DNA of 64,000 nt from contig MKUZ01000031.1 of the NCBI GenBank assembly GCA_001899065.1, positions 269,687-333,686 of the forward strand, read 5' to 3'. Both the position numbers and the translations under genes were made by a program. The notes beneath the pieces were generated by a model that worked only from the letters and a program-made list of their open reading frames with translations, had not been told where the DNA came from and searched no databases. The DNA comes from Devosia sp. 66-22. Lineage in GTDB: Bacteria; Pseudomonadota; Alphaproteobacteria; Rhizobiales; Devosiaceae. Below are positions 53,356 to 62,628 of the stretch, one piece after another (the stretch's first letter is position 1; every line of letters begins with the position of its first letter).

Positions 53356-55245
53356 ATGACCATAGAAGCCAAAGCGGGTTCCTCTGTGCATTCAGCCACC
53401 GGGATCAGGGATCTAATGACTCGCGAACGCTGGATCGAGGTCGCGCGAATTGCCATCACCGGGTTCGCAGCTTTACTCTATTGGCAGAACCTCATTCCGC
53501 TTTGGGTTCTCTGGGGGGCGGTCGCAATTGGTCTCTATCCGCTGGTGAAGACCGGCATCATCGACCTGTTCACCGAGCGCAAGATTGGGACCGAAATCTT
53601 CGTCACGGTCGCAACCCTGGTGGCCGTGTTCGGGGGCGAAACGGTAGCCGGCGCCGTACTGATGGTCATCATCCTGATCGCCGAGTTCATAGCGGAGCTG
53701 AACACCGATCGGGCGCGCGCTTCCATCAAATCGCTGATCGGTTCGGTGCCGCAGTCGGCCTCTGTCCGCTCCACTCAGGGTGAGCGCAAGGTGGCATTGT
53801 CCGAGCTCAAAATTGGCGACGTGGTGTTGGTGAAAACGGGCGAGCGCATCCCCGTTGACGGCGCCGTGGTCGGCGGGCAGGCCTCGGTGAACCAGGCGCC
53901 GATCACGGGCGAGAGCATCCCGGTCGATCGATCTGAGGGTGAACAGGTCTTTGCAGGTACGATCGTCGAGTCGGGGGCACTCGATGTGAGGACCGACAAG
54001 GTCGGCGGTGACACTATCTTTTCGCGTATCATTGCACTGGTCGAGAACGCCGAGGCCGAACGCGCGCCGGTACAAAAGCTCGCAGACCGAGTTGCCGGGA
54101 TCCTCATCCCCGTCGTCTTCGTGTTTCTTGCGATCGTATACTTTGTGACGCGCGACGTCTCGACCATCGTCACGCTTCTCATTTTCACCTCGCCGGCCGA
54201 GCTAGGCCTTGCAACGCCGCTGGTAATGATCGCCGCAGTGGCTCGCGGTGCGCGCTCGGGCGTGCTCATAAAAGGTGGTCTTTATCTCGAGCTGTTGGCC
54301 AAGGTCGACGCCATAGTCTTCGACAAGACAGGAACACTGACCGCCAACAAACCGGAAGTGGTCGAAGTGCAGTCTCTCGACGCTGCCTATTCCAATACGG
54401 ACCTCCTCAAATACGCGGCAGCGGCAGACCGTCGTTCGGCCCATCCGCTCGCCAAGGCCGTCGTCGAGGCTGCCGCCCGAGACAAGCTCGACGTGCCAGA
54501 GCCGCAGAGCTACGACCAGTTGCAGGGCCGCGGTGTAAAGGCGACTGTGAATGGCAAGGCTGTCCTTGTCGGCAACCCGGCCCTCCTCAACGAAGCCGGG
54601 GTCGTGTTCGACAAGAAGATCGACGGCAGCGGGCGCACCCCCGTTCACGTCGGGATAGACGGCAAGCTTGCGGGTGTCATATTCATCGCCGACACTCTCC
54701 GCCCCGGTGCCAAGGAGGCTCTTGCGGCATTGCGCGAGAGTGGCGTGAAGAAGCTAATCATGCTTACGGGCGACAACGAATCGACCGCCAAGGCGATCGC
54801 TTCGAGCGTTGGCCTCGACGAAGTGCGCGCCGACCTGATGCCTGAAGACAAGGTCGCGGTTATCGCCGACCTGCAGAACCAGGGCCTGCGGGTAGCGATG
54901 GTCGGCGACGGTGTCAATGATGCGCCCGCCCTCGCTCGAGCGGATGTCGGCATAGCCATGGGTGGCGGCGGTACTCAAGCCGCGCTCGAAGCGGCCGACA
55001 TCGCACTGATGACGGATGACCTGAATAAGATCGTGGCGGCACGCAACATCGCCAAGCGCGCCTACCGAACCGTACAGGAGAACCTGTGGGTCGGAGTCGG
55101 CGTAGTGCATGTCCTGGGCATCACGGCGGCGCTGATGAACTGGATCGGGCCGATCGAGGCGGCCTTCATCCACCTCGGTCCGGACGTACTCGTGTTTCTC
55201 AATTCCGTGAAGCTGCTCCGGGTGAAGATCCCGGGCACTCGGTGA
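53356..55245 (+). CDS. P1B-type heavy-metal ATPase with SPA motif
   Basis: A 629-residue P-type ATPase without an N-terminal HMA domain. The actuator loop reads TGESIPVDRSEG, the phosphorylation site VFDKTGTLTANKPEV, the hinge MVGDGVNDAPALARADVGIAMGGG, and the nucleotide-binding RSAHPLAKAV. The metal-binding membrane helix, which usually carries CPC or SPC, reads TSPAELGLATP, with Ala where the second Cys belongs. Co2+, Ni2+ or another soft-to-borderline metal is possible, and specificity cannot be assigned. The paired RcnR-like gene points to Ni/Co. Confidence 0.88.
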   Translation: MTIEAKAGSSVHSATGIRDLMTRERWIEVARIAITGFAALLYWQNLIPLWVLWGAVAIGLYPLVKTGIIDLFTERKIGTEIFVTVATLVAVFGGETVAGAVLMVIILIAEFIAELNTDRARASIKSLIGSVPQSASVRSTQGERKVALSELKIGDVVLVKTGERIPVDGAVVGGQASVNQAPITGESIPVDRSEGEQVFAGTIVESGALDVRTDKVGGDTIFSRIIALVENAEAERAPVQKLADRVAGILIPVVFVFLAIVYFVTRDVSTIVTLLIFTSPAELGLATPLVMIAAVARGARSGVLIKGGLYLELLAKVDAIVFDKTGTLTANKPEVVEVQSLDAAYSNTDLLKYAAAADRRSAHPLAKAVVEAAARDKLDVPEPQSYDQLQGRGVKATVNGKAVLVGNPALLNEAGVVFDKKIDGSGRTPVHVGIDGKLAGVIFIADTLRPGAKEALAALRESGVKKLIMLTGDNESTAKAIASSVGLDEVRADLMPEDKVAVIADLQNQGLRVAMVGDGVNDAPALARADVGIAMGGGGTQAALEAADIALMTDDLNKIVAARNIAKRAYRTVQENLWVGVGVVHVLGITAALMNWIGPIEAAFIHLGPDVLVFLNSVKLLRVKIPGTR

Positions 55246-55260
55246 GGCGGGAGGTGGCAT

Positions 55261-55878
55261 TCAAGCAACTGGGTGCCGCGAGCCTATCGCCCCCCCGGCC
55301 AATGATCGGAACGCGTTGTCAATCTCATGAGCCGGTTCTTTGGCACCGCGGTTGAGCCACCAGGTGACAACCGCAAGGTAGGCGCCCACCATGAATTGCA
55401 CGGTCGTTTCATCGGAAGGCTCGGTCCGTCTCAGCTGCCGCCTGAGGATGTCACAAAGCGTTTCGCGGATCGTGTCGAGCACGATCGTGCCCGCGCTCGA
55501 GCGCATCATCGCCCTGTAAAGCGATTTCTGTTGCCCAAGGTGCAACGTCAGGAACGAGCTGAAGGCAAAGGGGTCGTCGGACTTGCTGCCGTCCGCGCCG
55601 TGGATAAGCATGCCCCTGAGGTAACCGATGCCGCTTCTTAGCAAGTCGTCCTTGTCGGTGAAGTGCGCGTAGAACGTCGACCGACCGACATTGGCAGCAT
55701 CGGTGATCTCGGCCACGCTTATCTCGTCATAGTTCTTCGTAAGCGTCAGCTCGATCAGAGCGTGGTGTAGAGCTTGCCGGGTTCGCTGAGTGCGGCGATC
55801 CATGCCCGGATGAAGCTGTCGGTCAGCCTCGGCTACTTTTTCACGGTCAATTTGCGCGAAGTGTTCCGAAACAGACAT
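55261..55878 (-). CDS. TetR/AcrR family repressor
   Basis: A 205-residue regulator. The N-terminal HTH is TRQALHHALIELTLTKNYDEISVAEITDAANVGRSTFYAHFTDKDDLL, and the C-terminal domain (LYRAMMRSSAGTIVLDTIRETL) matches the TetR_C group with an MVGAYLAVVTWWL helix. It is divergent from the MacB-like ABC exporter across a 76-base spacer and probably represses it. Its ligand is unknown. Confidence 0.92.
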   Translation of the reverse strand: MSVSEHFAQIDREKVAEADRQLHPGMDRRTQRTRQALHHALIELTLTKNYDEISVAEITDAANVGRSTFYAHFTDKDDLLRSGIGYLRGMLIHGADGSKSDDPFAFSSFLTLHLGQQKSLYRAMMRSSAGTIVLDTIRETLCDILRRQLRRTEPSDETTVQFMVGAYLAVVTWWLNRGAKEPAHEIDNAFRSLAGGAIGSRHPVA

Positions 55879-55954
55879 TCAGCGTGACTCCGTCGCTTGC
55901 CTTACGAGACATTTGTTCAATATCAAACGAGCGTCTTGAAGCAAGGAGATTGCG

Positions 55955-56668
55955 TTGAATATGGGTAATGAGTCTATTGTGGTCCGTGGTGTCAGCAAGG
56001 TCTTCGAAACCCCCGCAGGCTCATTTCGGGCTCTCACCAACGTCTCCATCGAACTCAAGGCAAGCGAGTTCGTGGCCATCGTCGGCAAATCTGGTAGCGG
56101 CAAGTCCACCCTTATTAACCTTCTGACCGGTATAGACCGCCCCACAATCGGCGAAATCAGCGTCGCGGGCGAAACCGTCACCGGAAAGACAGAAGCAGAG
56201 CTGGCCCGCTGGCGTGGTCGCAACGTCGGAATCGTGTTCCAGTTCTTCCAGCTGCTGCCGACGTTGACCATCGCCGAAAACATCATGCTGCCGATGGACC
56301 TGTGCGGCACCTATTCAAGCGGTCGCCGCGAGCGGGCCATCGAGTTATTGTCTCGTGTCGGCATTTCCGAACAGGCCGACAAATTCCCTGCCGCCCTTTC
56401 GGGCGGGCAGCAGCAGCGCGCAGCTATCGCCCGCGCGCTTGCCAACGACCCGCCGCTGCTCGTCGCCGATGAACCGACGGGCAACCTCGACAGCAAGACG
56501 TCGAGCGAGGTGATGGATCTGTTTCGCTCGCTTGCCGGCCGTGGGATAACCGTTGTCATAGTCACCCATGAGCGCGACATCGCCAAGATCGCCGACCGCA
56601 CGATCAAGCTGAGGGACGGCCATGTCGAAAGCGACACCCTCGCAAAGCACCCCGAACCTGCGGAGTAG
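55955..56668 (+). CDS. ABC transporter ATP-binding protein, MacB/LolD type
   Basis: A 237-residue ATPase with Walker [11 protein letters not shown]-loop [12 protein letters not shown], signature [19 protein letters not shown] and Walker [18 protein letters not shown] start at 55955 is chosen because AAGGAG lies 6 bases before it; the ATG at 55961 is 12 bases away and would shorten the protein by two residues. The permease gene follows at once. Confidence 0.92.
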   Translation: MNMGNESIVVRGVSKVFETPAGSFRALTNVSIELKASEFVAIVGKSGSGKSTLINLLTGIDRPTIGEISVAGETVTGKTEAELARWRGRNVGIVFQFFQLLPTLTIAENIMLPMDLCGTYSSGRRERAIELLSRVGISEQADKFPAALSGGQQQRAAIARALANDPPLLVADEPTGNLDSKTSSEVMDLFRSLAGRGITVVIVTHERDIAKIADRTIKLRDGHVESDTLAKHPEPAE

Positions 56669-56672
56669 AGTC

Positions 56673-59042
56673 GTGCGTTGGATCAAGCTTTTCCGCGATC
56701 TCCAAGCCGACGCGGGACGCAACCTCATCATGCTTGCCGCAATCGGCGCTGCGTTGTTTGGCGTGATGGTGATGCTCGGCGCTTATGCGGTCGTGACCCG
56801 TGAGGTGCGCGTCAACTATCTCGGAACCAACCCTGCGTCGGCCAGCATCGACGTCGACGTCACGCCGACGGTGCTGGAGCTGGCGCGGTCGTTTCCGGGT
56901 ATAGCGGAGGCCGAGCCCCGCTCGGTTCTCGAAGCCCGGGTCCAGGTCAACGGGGCCTGGATGCGCATGCTGGTCTTCGTCGTCGACGACTTCGCGACGA
57001 TGCGCCTGAACACGTTCACTCCGGTCTCCGGAACGTGGCCGCCGGCCAGGGGCACGATGCTCATCGAGCGGATGGCCCGCGATGTGATCGGCGCCAAGGA
57101 AGGGGCCCTTGTCACCGTCAAACTCGGCGGTAATCCGCAGGTCCCAATCCCGGTTTCCGGCTTCGTGCATGACACTACCCTTGCGCCGGCCTGGCAGGAG
57201 CAGTCGGGCTATGGCTACATGACAATGGAGACCTTTGCGCTTCTTGGTGCTCCGCCTGTGTTCGAAGAGTTGCGCATCCTCGTAGAGGGCAGTCCCAGCC
57301 AGGCCGAAGTTGACGCCAAGGCTATGGAGCTTGCGCGCGCACTTGAAGCGAACGGCGCGAAGGTCCACGAGATCAAGGCGCCGCCGCTGGGCCAGCACCC
57401 CCACCAGCGGCAGATCTCTGTGAGCCTCGCGATGTTCCTGACGCTCGCTATCCTCTCGTTGGCGCTCGCAGCCATCCTCGTCGCCGCAGTGCTTGCCGCC
57501 AGCCTTGCCCGGCAGTCGCGGGAGATCGGGATCATGAAAGCGGTCGGTGCGCGCAGCACGCAAATCGGCACAATGTACCTCGCCGCGCTGGCGTTGCTCG
57601 GTGCCGCCGCTGGCCTGGTGAGCATCCCGCTAGCGGTACCGGCTGCTGTACGCCTCTCGACGCTGATGGGCGACACGATGAACTTCACCATCACGGACGG
57701 TTCGATCCCGCTTTGGGTCTACGCCCTCGTGGCAAGCGCATCCGTACTGATGCCAACCGTGGCCGGCATGCCTTCGATCGTTCGGGCAAGCCGGACCACC
57801 GTCAGCAAAGCGTTGTCCGCATCCCATGAGGTCGCCAGCCCTAGAGCCGCCCCGTTAATTGGGGTGCTCACCGCGCTCGCCGGACGCAGCGTGATCATGC
57901 GTCTTGCCATCCGCAATACGTTACGGCGCCGTGGACGCATGATACTGTGCGTCGTCCTGCTAGCGACGGGCGGTGCGCTATTTGTTGGTGCCCTAAGCGT
58001 TCGTGAGGGCTGGCGTGCTGTTGCCGCGACGGCTCTCACCGACCGCCACTACGATACTGAGGTACAACTCTCAGAGCCGGTCGCCGAGGGACGGCTGATG
58101 GCAGCAGTCCAGGCCTCCGGCGCCGTCCAGCAGGTCGAGCTTTGGGGAGTCGTGCCGGCGGTTATCGCCAACAGCTCAGACGGTCTGGACGTCATGCGTA
58201 CCTATCCGGACCGCGGTCATGGCAGCTTCCGTCTCTTCGGCGCCCCCTATGATGTCTCACTCGTCACCTACCCGGTCGTTGAGGGTCGCTGGCTGGACCC
58301 TGCCGACACCGACAAAGTCGTGCTCACGCTACAGAGTCACGCCGGCGGAGGGCGCAAGGTGGGCGACTCGGTGACGCTGCTCATCGACGGACAGGCGCAT
58401 GAGCTCACTGTCATTGGGATTGTGCGCGAAATCGGGGGCGGCGGCGGCTACGTCAATCGGGCGGAACTCGACCGACTCACGGGCGGCAGGGCCGGCCAGA
58501 TGATGCGGGTCAAATTCGATCCGCAGCGGCAGGGCGCGCTCGCCAAATTTGAGGCGTCACTGTCCGATGCAGGCATCGGCGTCGAGCGGGCCTTTGGGAT
58601 CGAAACCCTTTACCAAGCACTCGTGGGACACGTCGAGGTTCCGGTGACCATGTTGGTAGCGGCAGCGGTGCTGCTTGCCACCATCGGCGGACTCGGTCTC
58701 GCTTCGATGATGACCATCGCCGTTGTCGAACGAACCCGGGAAATCGGGGTCATGAAATCCATCGGAGCAGTACCCTTCGTTATCGTCCGCATGATCGTCG
58801 CTGAAGGTTTGTTCACAGCCGGTCTCAGCTGGATCGTGTCCATCGCAGCCGCCTTACCGATCATCTACGGCATTGGTCAACTCGGCGCATCGATGTTTGG
58901 CATACCGCTGCCATTCATCGTCTCGCTCCCCGCACTGACGATCTGGCTCGGCATCGTGGTCACCGTTTCGATCGTCGCAAGCGCGACACCCGCTTGGCGC
59001 GCTTCGCGGCTCATCGTCCGCGAGGCCCTTGCCCACACATGA
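56673..59042 (+). CDS. FtsX-like ABC permease (MacB-type, two FtsX domains)
   Basis: A 789-residue membrane protein. An N-terminal helix (NLIMLAAIGAALFGVMVMLGAYAV) and a periplasmic domain precede a first FtsX block (LAMFLTLAILSLALAAILVAAV...SREIGIMKAVGARSTQIG). A second unit repeats this, ending ERTREIGVMKSIGAVPFVIVRMI. The GTG at 56673 follows CGGAG by 7 bases and does not overlap the ATPase gene; an ATG at 56622 would overlap by 47 bases. Such pairs export lipoproteins, peptides or drugs, and the cargo is not evident. The last bases overlap a small gene by ATGA. Confidence 0.9.
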   Translation: MRWIKLFRDLQADAGRNLIMLAAIGAALFGVMVMLGAYAVVTREVRVNYLGTNPASASIDVDVTPTVLELARSFPGIAEAEPRSVLEARVQVNGAWMRMLVFVVDDFATMRLNTFTPVSGTWPPARGTMLIERMARDVIGAKEGALVTVKLGGNPQVPIPVSGFVHDTTLAPAWQEQSGYGYMTMETFALLGAPPVFEELRILVEGSPSQAEVDAKAMELARALEANGAKVHEIKAPPLGQHPHQRQISVSLAMFLTLAILSLALAAILVAAVLAASLARQSREIGIMKAVGARSTQIGTMYLAALALLGAAAGLVSIPLAVPAAVRLSTLMGDTMNFTITDGSIPLWVYALVASASVLMPTVAGMPSIVRASRTTVSKALSASHEVASPRAAPLIGVLTALAGRSVIMRLAIRNTLRRRGRMILCVVLLATGGALFVGALSVREGWRAVAATALTDRHYDTEVQLSEPVAEGRLMAAVQASGAVQQVELWGVVPAVIANSSDGLDVMRTYPDRGHGSFRLFGAPYDVSLVTYPVVEGRWLDPADTDKVVLTLQSHAGGGRKVGDSVTLLIDGQAHELTVIGIVREIGGGGGYVNRAELDRLTGGRAGQMMRVKFDPQRQGALAKFEASLSDAGIGVERAFGIETLYQALVGHVEVPVTMLVAAAVLLATIGGLGLASMMTIAVVERTREIGVMKSIGAVPFVIVRMIVAEGLFTAGLSWIVSIAAALPIIYGIGQLGASMFGIPLPFIVSLPALTIWLGIVVTVSIVASATPAWRASRLIVREALAHT

Positions 59043-59188
59043 CCCTGGAGCATCTCTTGAGCAGACCCCTTCGAATTACGCTCATCGTCGTCAGCATCCT
59101 CGCCGCCAGCGCGGCTCTGGGTTACGCGGCACACTCGATGAATGTAGTCGGCTTGCTTCTGTCGATGCATACGCCGCCGCAGCACTGA
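59039..59188 (+). CDS. small membrane protein, 49 residues
   Basis: MTLEHLLSRPLRITLIVVSI leads into one hydrophobic helix (ITLIVVSILAASAALGYAA) and a short tail ending in HTPPQH. The ATG overlaps the permease stop by ATGA, so it is probably translated by coupling and may be a small partner of the exporter. The family is unknown. Confidence 0.6.
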   Translation: MTLEHLLSRPLRITLIVVSILAASAALGYAAHSMNVVGLLLSMHTPPQH

Positions 59189-59196
59189 GCCGTGGT

Positions 59197-60087
59197 CTAT
59201 TTCCAGCGTGGCCCGGCGGCCTGACGCCGTCCGCGAAAAATGGCGATCGCTGCCATCGAGAGAACAAGCAATCCCGCTCCGGCTAGAACCGGAATACGCC
59301 ACGGATTGGCTTCGACGGGGTCTTCGACCGGGACTGTCCCGGTGCTCACCAGGATTGGCTGCTCTGCTTCGGCCAGATCCATGAAGGCGTCGAGAGCCGC
59401 GACGGCCGTCGACGCCTCGGCGATCGGGCTGGACGAAGGACCCCCACAATTGATCAGAATCGCCCCTTGGACGCCGCGCAGTGCGGCCTGCAGACGCGCA
59501 GGCAGCTTGGTGATATCGGCCGGTAGGGCGGATAGTTCCGCAGCCACGCCGTCCGGCATCGGCTCGGGACGCTGGAGTTCTACTCCGCAGCCCGGCGGAG
59601 CGCCGACGAGATCTATGGTGTCGCGACTGGCGAACTGGATGGCCAGATAATACTGCGGATCGCTGATGTCGAGCTCGAGCGTATTGCTCATTGCTACGGG
59701 TATGGCAAAATCGACGTCGAAACTCAGGGTCACTCTGTTGTCGACATAGTCCAGCGCCGCGCGGCGGCCGTTGACGAAGGGAACGCTCTTTGCGCCCAGG
59801 CCAGCGGAACTATAGTAGCCGTACTCGGCGAGGCCTGCCACGTTCTCATCGGCGAGGGACTGCAACTCGTTCCGCGTTACCTTGCCATCAAGGTCCGCGT
59901 CGAGCCCTTGAATGGCGAAGGAGGAATAGCCTTCGTCGAACGTCCAGATGTTATGGAGCGTAACGGCGCGGCCCTCCTTGTCGAAGAATAGTTGGGCCGT
60001 GGCGTCGACGAAGATATGAGGGTGGGCCAGCGCTGGACTGGTAAGCAACATACCGCTTATCAAGACTGCAATGTGCGTTCTGCTCAA
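59197..60087 (-). CDS. DUF1007 family periplasmic protein
   Basis: A 296-residue protein of the DUF1007 family that accompanies NicO transporters. A signal peptide (IAVLISGMLLTSPALA|HPHIFVDATAQLFF) exposes the His-x-His N-terminus, a likely metal site. The domain runs to about residue 200, and a C-terminal membrane helix (IPVLAGAGLLVLSMAAIAIF) anchors it. No ATG fits, so the TTG at 60087, with GGGAG 9 bases upstream, is chosen; the TTG at 60105 overlapping the NicO stop is the alternative. Confidence 0.85.
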   Translation of the reverse strand: MSRTHIAVLISGMLLTSPALAHPHIFVDATAQLFFDKEGRAVTLHNIWTFDEGYSSFAIQGLDADLDGKVTRNELQSLADENVAGLAEYGYYSSAGLGAKSVPFVNGRRAALDYVDNRVTLSFDVDFAIPVAMSNTLELDISDPQYYLAIQFASRDTIDLVGAPPGCGVELQRPEPMPDGVAAELSALPADITKLPARLQAALRGVQGAILINCGGPSSSPIAEASTAVAALDAFMDLAEAEQPILVSTGTVPVEDPVEANPWRIPVLAGAGLLVLSMAAIAIFRGRRQAAGPRWK

Positions 60088-60101
60088 TGAGCTCTGCTCC
60101 C

Positions 60102-60812
60102 TCAACCCGTAAGCTGCAGCACGGCAAGGAGAAGCAGCATGATCCCGGCAAGTGCGTCGACAGATCGGACGACGACCGATACGGCTACCCCTTTTGTCTC
60201 GATCATTGCGACGATAAGTTGACGGGCCCATACGCTCGCTATCGCCACGCCCGCCAAGACAAGTCCGACACCGCAAAGCATCGAGAATGCGAACGTAAGG
60301 CCCGCCTCCGGAACTCCGCGCGACAAAGCGTAGAACATCAGGAACAGAGTCAGCGGGCATGGAATAAGACCGGCTGCGACGCCCGCGAGGACCCCTTCCC
60401 CATGGGCATGCGACCGGCCGAAAAGCGCGCGTGCGATCAGCCAAAGGCCGATGACGACCAGCAGAATGCGGCTGATGAACTCGAGCGCCGGAGCTTGCCC
60501 CGCTCCGGCAATCGTCCGCGTTACCAAAGTATTGGCCACTACGGCGAGTAGGACCGCCGTCCCGATATGCGTGATCGTAAGGGCGGCGGCCGTGGCGACG
60601 ACCTTGGTGCGGGAAAGATCCGAACCGACGGCATAGATCGCCAGGATCGATTTGCCGTGGCCGGGGGTCAATGCATGCGCGCTGCCAAAGACGATGCCGA
60701 TCGGGACAAGCGCGAGCAGGGCCAGCCAGTCCCCAGTCTGTGCGAAGCCATCGATGCCGCCGGAAAACGAGGAGCGAATAGACGTCTGGAGTTGGACGAG
60801 GAACTCAAGCAT
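60102..60812 (-). CDS. nickel/cobalt transporter, NicO family
   Basis: A 236-residue membrane protein with about six helices. The metal motif region reads GSAHALTPGHGKSILAIYAVG, the second conserved part LPCPLTLFLMFYALSRGV-like (GLIPCPLTLF), and a short His pair lies in GRSHAHGEG. Upstream codons to 61001 lie inside the repressor gene and are not used. It forms a unit with the repressor and the DUF1007 gene. Confidence 0.9.
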   Translation of the reverse strand: MLEFLVQLQTSIRSSFSGGIDGFAQTGDWLALLALVPIGIVFGSAHALTPGHGKSILAIYAVGSDLSRTKVVATAAALTITHIGTAVLLAVVANTLVTRTIAGAGQAPALEFISRILLVVIGLWLIARALFGRSHAHGEGVLAGVAAGLIPCPLTLFLMFYALSRGVPEAGLTFAFSMLCGVGLVLAGVAIASVWARQLIVAMIETKGVAVSVVVRSVDALAGIMLLLLAVLQLTG

Positions 60813-60829
60813 TAAGGGCCGTGCGTCCG

Positions 60830-61096
60830 CTAGAGGAACTTCGATAGCGTCTTGAACTCTGCGAGGGCTTGCGACGTCGTCATTTCCCCATCGCTGACCC
60901 CGTCGCCAAGACAGTGCTCCATGTGGTCGTGGATCAATTCTCGCTTGGCATTGGCGATCGCGCTCTCGACCGCCTGCAACTGCTGCGCGAGTTCGGTGCA
61001 TGGCTTGCCATCTTCCAGCATGGCGATGACGTGCTGAAGATGCCCGCCGGCCCGCTTGAGGCGTTTTGATATTGAGGGATGACTGTGGTGCTTCAT
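60830..61096 (-). CDS. metal-sensing repressor, CsoR/DmeR family
   Basis: An 88-residue helical repressor: MKHHSHPSISKRLKRAGGHL, Cys in EDGKPCTELAQQLQAVESAI, and HDHMEHCL near the end. The N-terminal His cluster and the Cys/His set resemble DmeR/RcnR-type Ni/Co sensors. The ATG at 61096 is the family start. Inverted repeats in the divergent spacer towards rcnA are likely targets. Confidence 0.9.
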   Translation of the reverse strand: MKHHSHPSISKRLKRAGGHLQHVIAMLEDGKPCTELAQQLQAVESAIANAKRELIHDHMEHCLGDGVSDGEMTTSQALAEFKTLSKFL

Positions 61097-61107
61097 GCTG
61101 CCCTCGT

Positions 61108-61215
61108 ATCCTCCCCCGGAGGATTTTTCAAGGGTCACCGAAGGCGATTGGCGAGCGTCGCAATGGTGTGCCGCATCCTCTGCCGAGGAAGTTGACACCA
61201 TCCCCACGGGAGGAT
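61108..61215. promoter_or_regulatory. three operator-like inverted repeats between repressor and rcnA
   Basis: Repeat 1 is ATCCTCC-CCC-GGAGGAT at 61108-61124, a perfect 7-base inverted repeat. Repeat 2, ATCCTC-TGCC-GAGGAA, is at 61175-61190. Repeat 3, ATCCCCACGGGAGGAT, is at 61200-61215. The spacing suggests one control site for the repressor operon and two for rcnA. Confidence 0.65.
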
Positions 61216-61244
61216 ACCGCACGATCCACACTGAAAGGTCGCTC

Positions 61245-62411
61245 GTGACTGGCTTCGCCGAACTGATCGCCCAGAGTGCTACCAACGCCTGGTTCTTTAT
61301 GCCAAGCGCGATCCTGCTGGGGGCATTACATGGCCTGGAGCCGGGGCACTCCAAGACGATGATGGCGGCCTTCATCGTCGCAATCCGCGGAACTGTCTGG
61401 CAGGCCGTGCTTCTAGGTGTCGCCGCGACGATCTCCCACACGCTCATAGTTTGGGTGATCGCGCTTGGTGGCCTGTATTTTTACCAGGGTCTCGACGCAG
61501 AAACGGTAGAGCCCTATTTCCAGCTTCTGTCCGCCCTCATCATCATCGGACTCGCCCTGTGGATGATCCAGCGCGCCTATCAGGACCAGCAAGCTGCTAA
61601 GGCGTCGGCCGAACACGATCATCCTCATCGTGCCCACGGGCATGATCATGACCATGGTTACTCGCAAGCCCACGACGAATGGCAAGAGGTAAATACCGGC
61701 CATGGGGTCGTCCGCCTCGAAATTTTCGAGGTCGGCCAGCCACCGCGCTGGCGCTTCCGGACACTCTTTGGCGACAAGTGGAAAGCGGCCGAAGTCGCGG
61801 TGACAACCGAAAGACCGGATGGGTCCAGACAGACGTTCCAGTTCGTTGACCGTGGCGACTTCTACGAATCGGCCGACGAGATTCCGGAGCCCCATGAATT
61901 CGGGGTACGCCTCAGCCTCTCGCACGGTAGCCACAGCCACGACTACGATCTCACCTTTACCGAAGTCCACCGGCACGATTCGCACCACCAGGAGCAAGGG
62001 CTGGAAGTCGCGACCGAAGGTTACCAGGATTCGCACGAACTCGCGCACGCCAACGACATCCGCCGTCGCTTCGAAAGCCAGAACGTGACTACCTGGCAGA
62101 TCGTACTGTTTGGCATCACGGGCGGTTTACTGCCCTGTCCCGCAGCGATCACCGTTCTACTGATCTGCCTGCAGCTCAAGGAGCTGACTCTTGGCGCTGT
62201 ACTGGTCCTCTGCTTCTCAATCGGCCTGGCGATCACCCTCGTGGCGGTCGGAGCGGCTGCTGCGATTGCCTCTCGGCAGGCGACCAAGCGCTTGCCTTGG
62301 CTTTCCGCGCTTGCGGCACGTGCGCCCTACCTAAGTGGGGTGTTGATCATCCTGGTGGGCTTTTATGTAGGCTACACTGGCTATGTTGGTCTGACCGTTG
62401 GGCACACATAA
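61245..62411 (+). CDS. rcnA: nickel/cobalt efflux protein RcnA
   Basis: A 388-residue membrane protein. The first half (FFMPSAILLGALHGLEPGHSKTMMAAFIVAIRGT) and second half (ITGGLLPCPAAITVLLICLQLKELTLGA) carry the two RcnA signatures. Between them, residues 120-275 form a long cytosolic His-rich insert (DHPHRAHGHDHDHG; GSHSHDYDL; HRHDSHH), larger than in E. coli. The GTG at 61245, with AAAGG 7 bases before it, matches the family start; the frame open to 61095 runs across the operators. Confidence 0.92.
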   Translation: MTGFAELIAQSATNAWFFMPSAILLGALHGLEPGHSKTMMAAFIVAIRGTVWQAVLLGVAATISHTLIVWVIALGGLYFYQGLDAETVEPYFQLLSALIIIGLALWMIQRAYQDQQAAKASAEHDHPHRAHGHDHDHGYSQAHDEWQEVNTGHGVVRLEIFEVGQPPRWRFRTLFGDKWKAAEVAVTTERPDGSRQTFQFVDRGDFYESADEIPEPHEFGVRLSLSHGSHSHDYDLTFTEVHRHDSHHQEQGLEVATEGYQDSHELAHANDIRRRFESQNVTTWQIVLFGITGGLLPCPAAITVLLICLQLKELTLGAVLVLCFSIGLAITLVAVGAAAAIASRQATKRLPWLSALAARAPYLSGVLIILVGFYVGYTGYVGLTVGHT

Positions 62412-62628
62412 ACGACTGTTGGACGACGGTTCCCTCACTGAGCTGCAGGGACAGCTCTACAGAGTCGTTGATGTCGACGTCCAAGCTACACGCGACCACA
62501 ACGTGGCCGTAAGGATCGACTACGTCGTGAGTCGTCAACACGAGCGTGCAGTGGCTAGAGGCAAGGCTGCCCCGTCAACGCGGCGCGTCGTGCTCTCAGT
62601 CGAGAGGGCGGCGGAGTGGATGCACCGG

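Noticed and set aside
55879-55954. Possible TetR operator in the divergent spacer (TTTG...CAAA arms)
   Set aside because: The arms are short and imperfect; not strong enough to list as a site.
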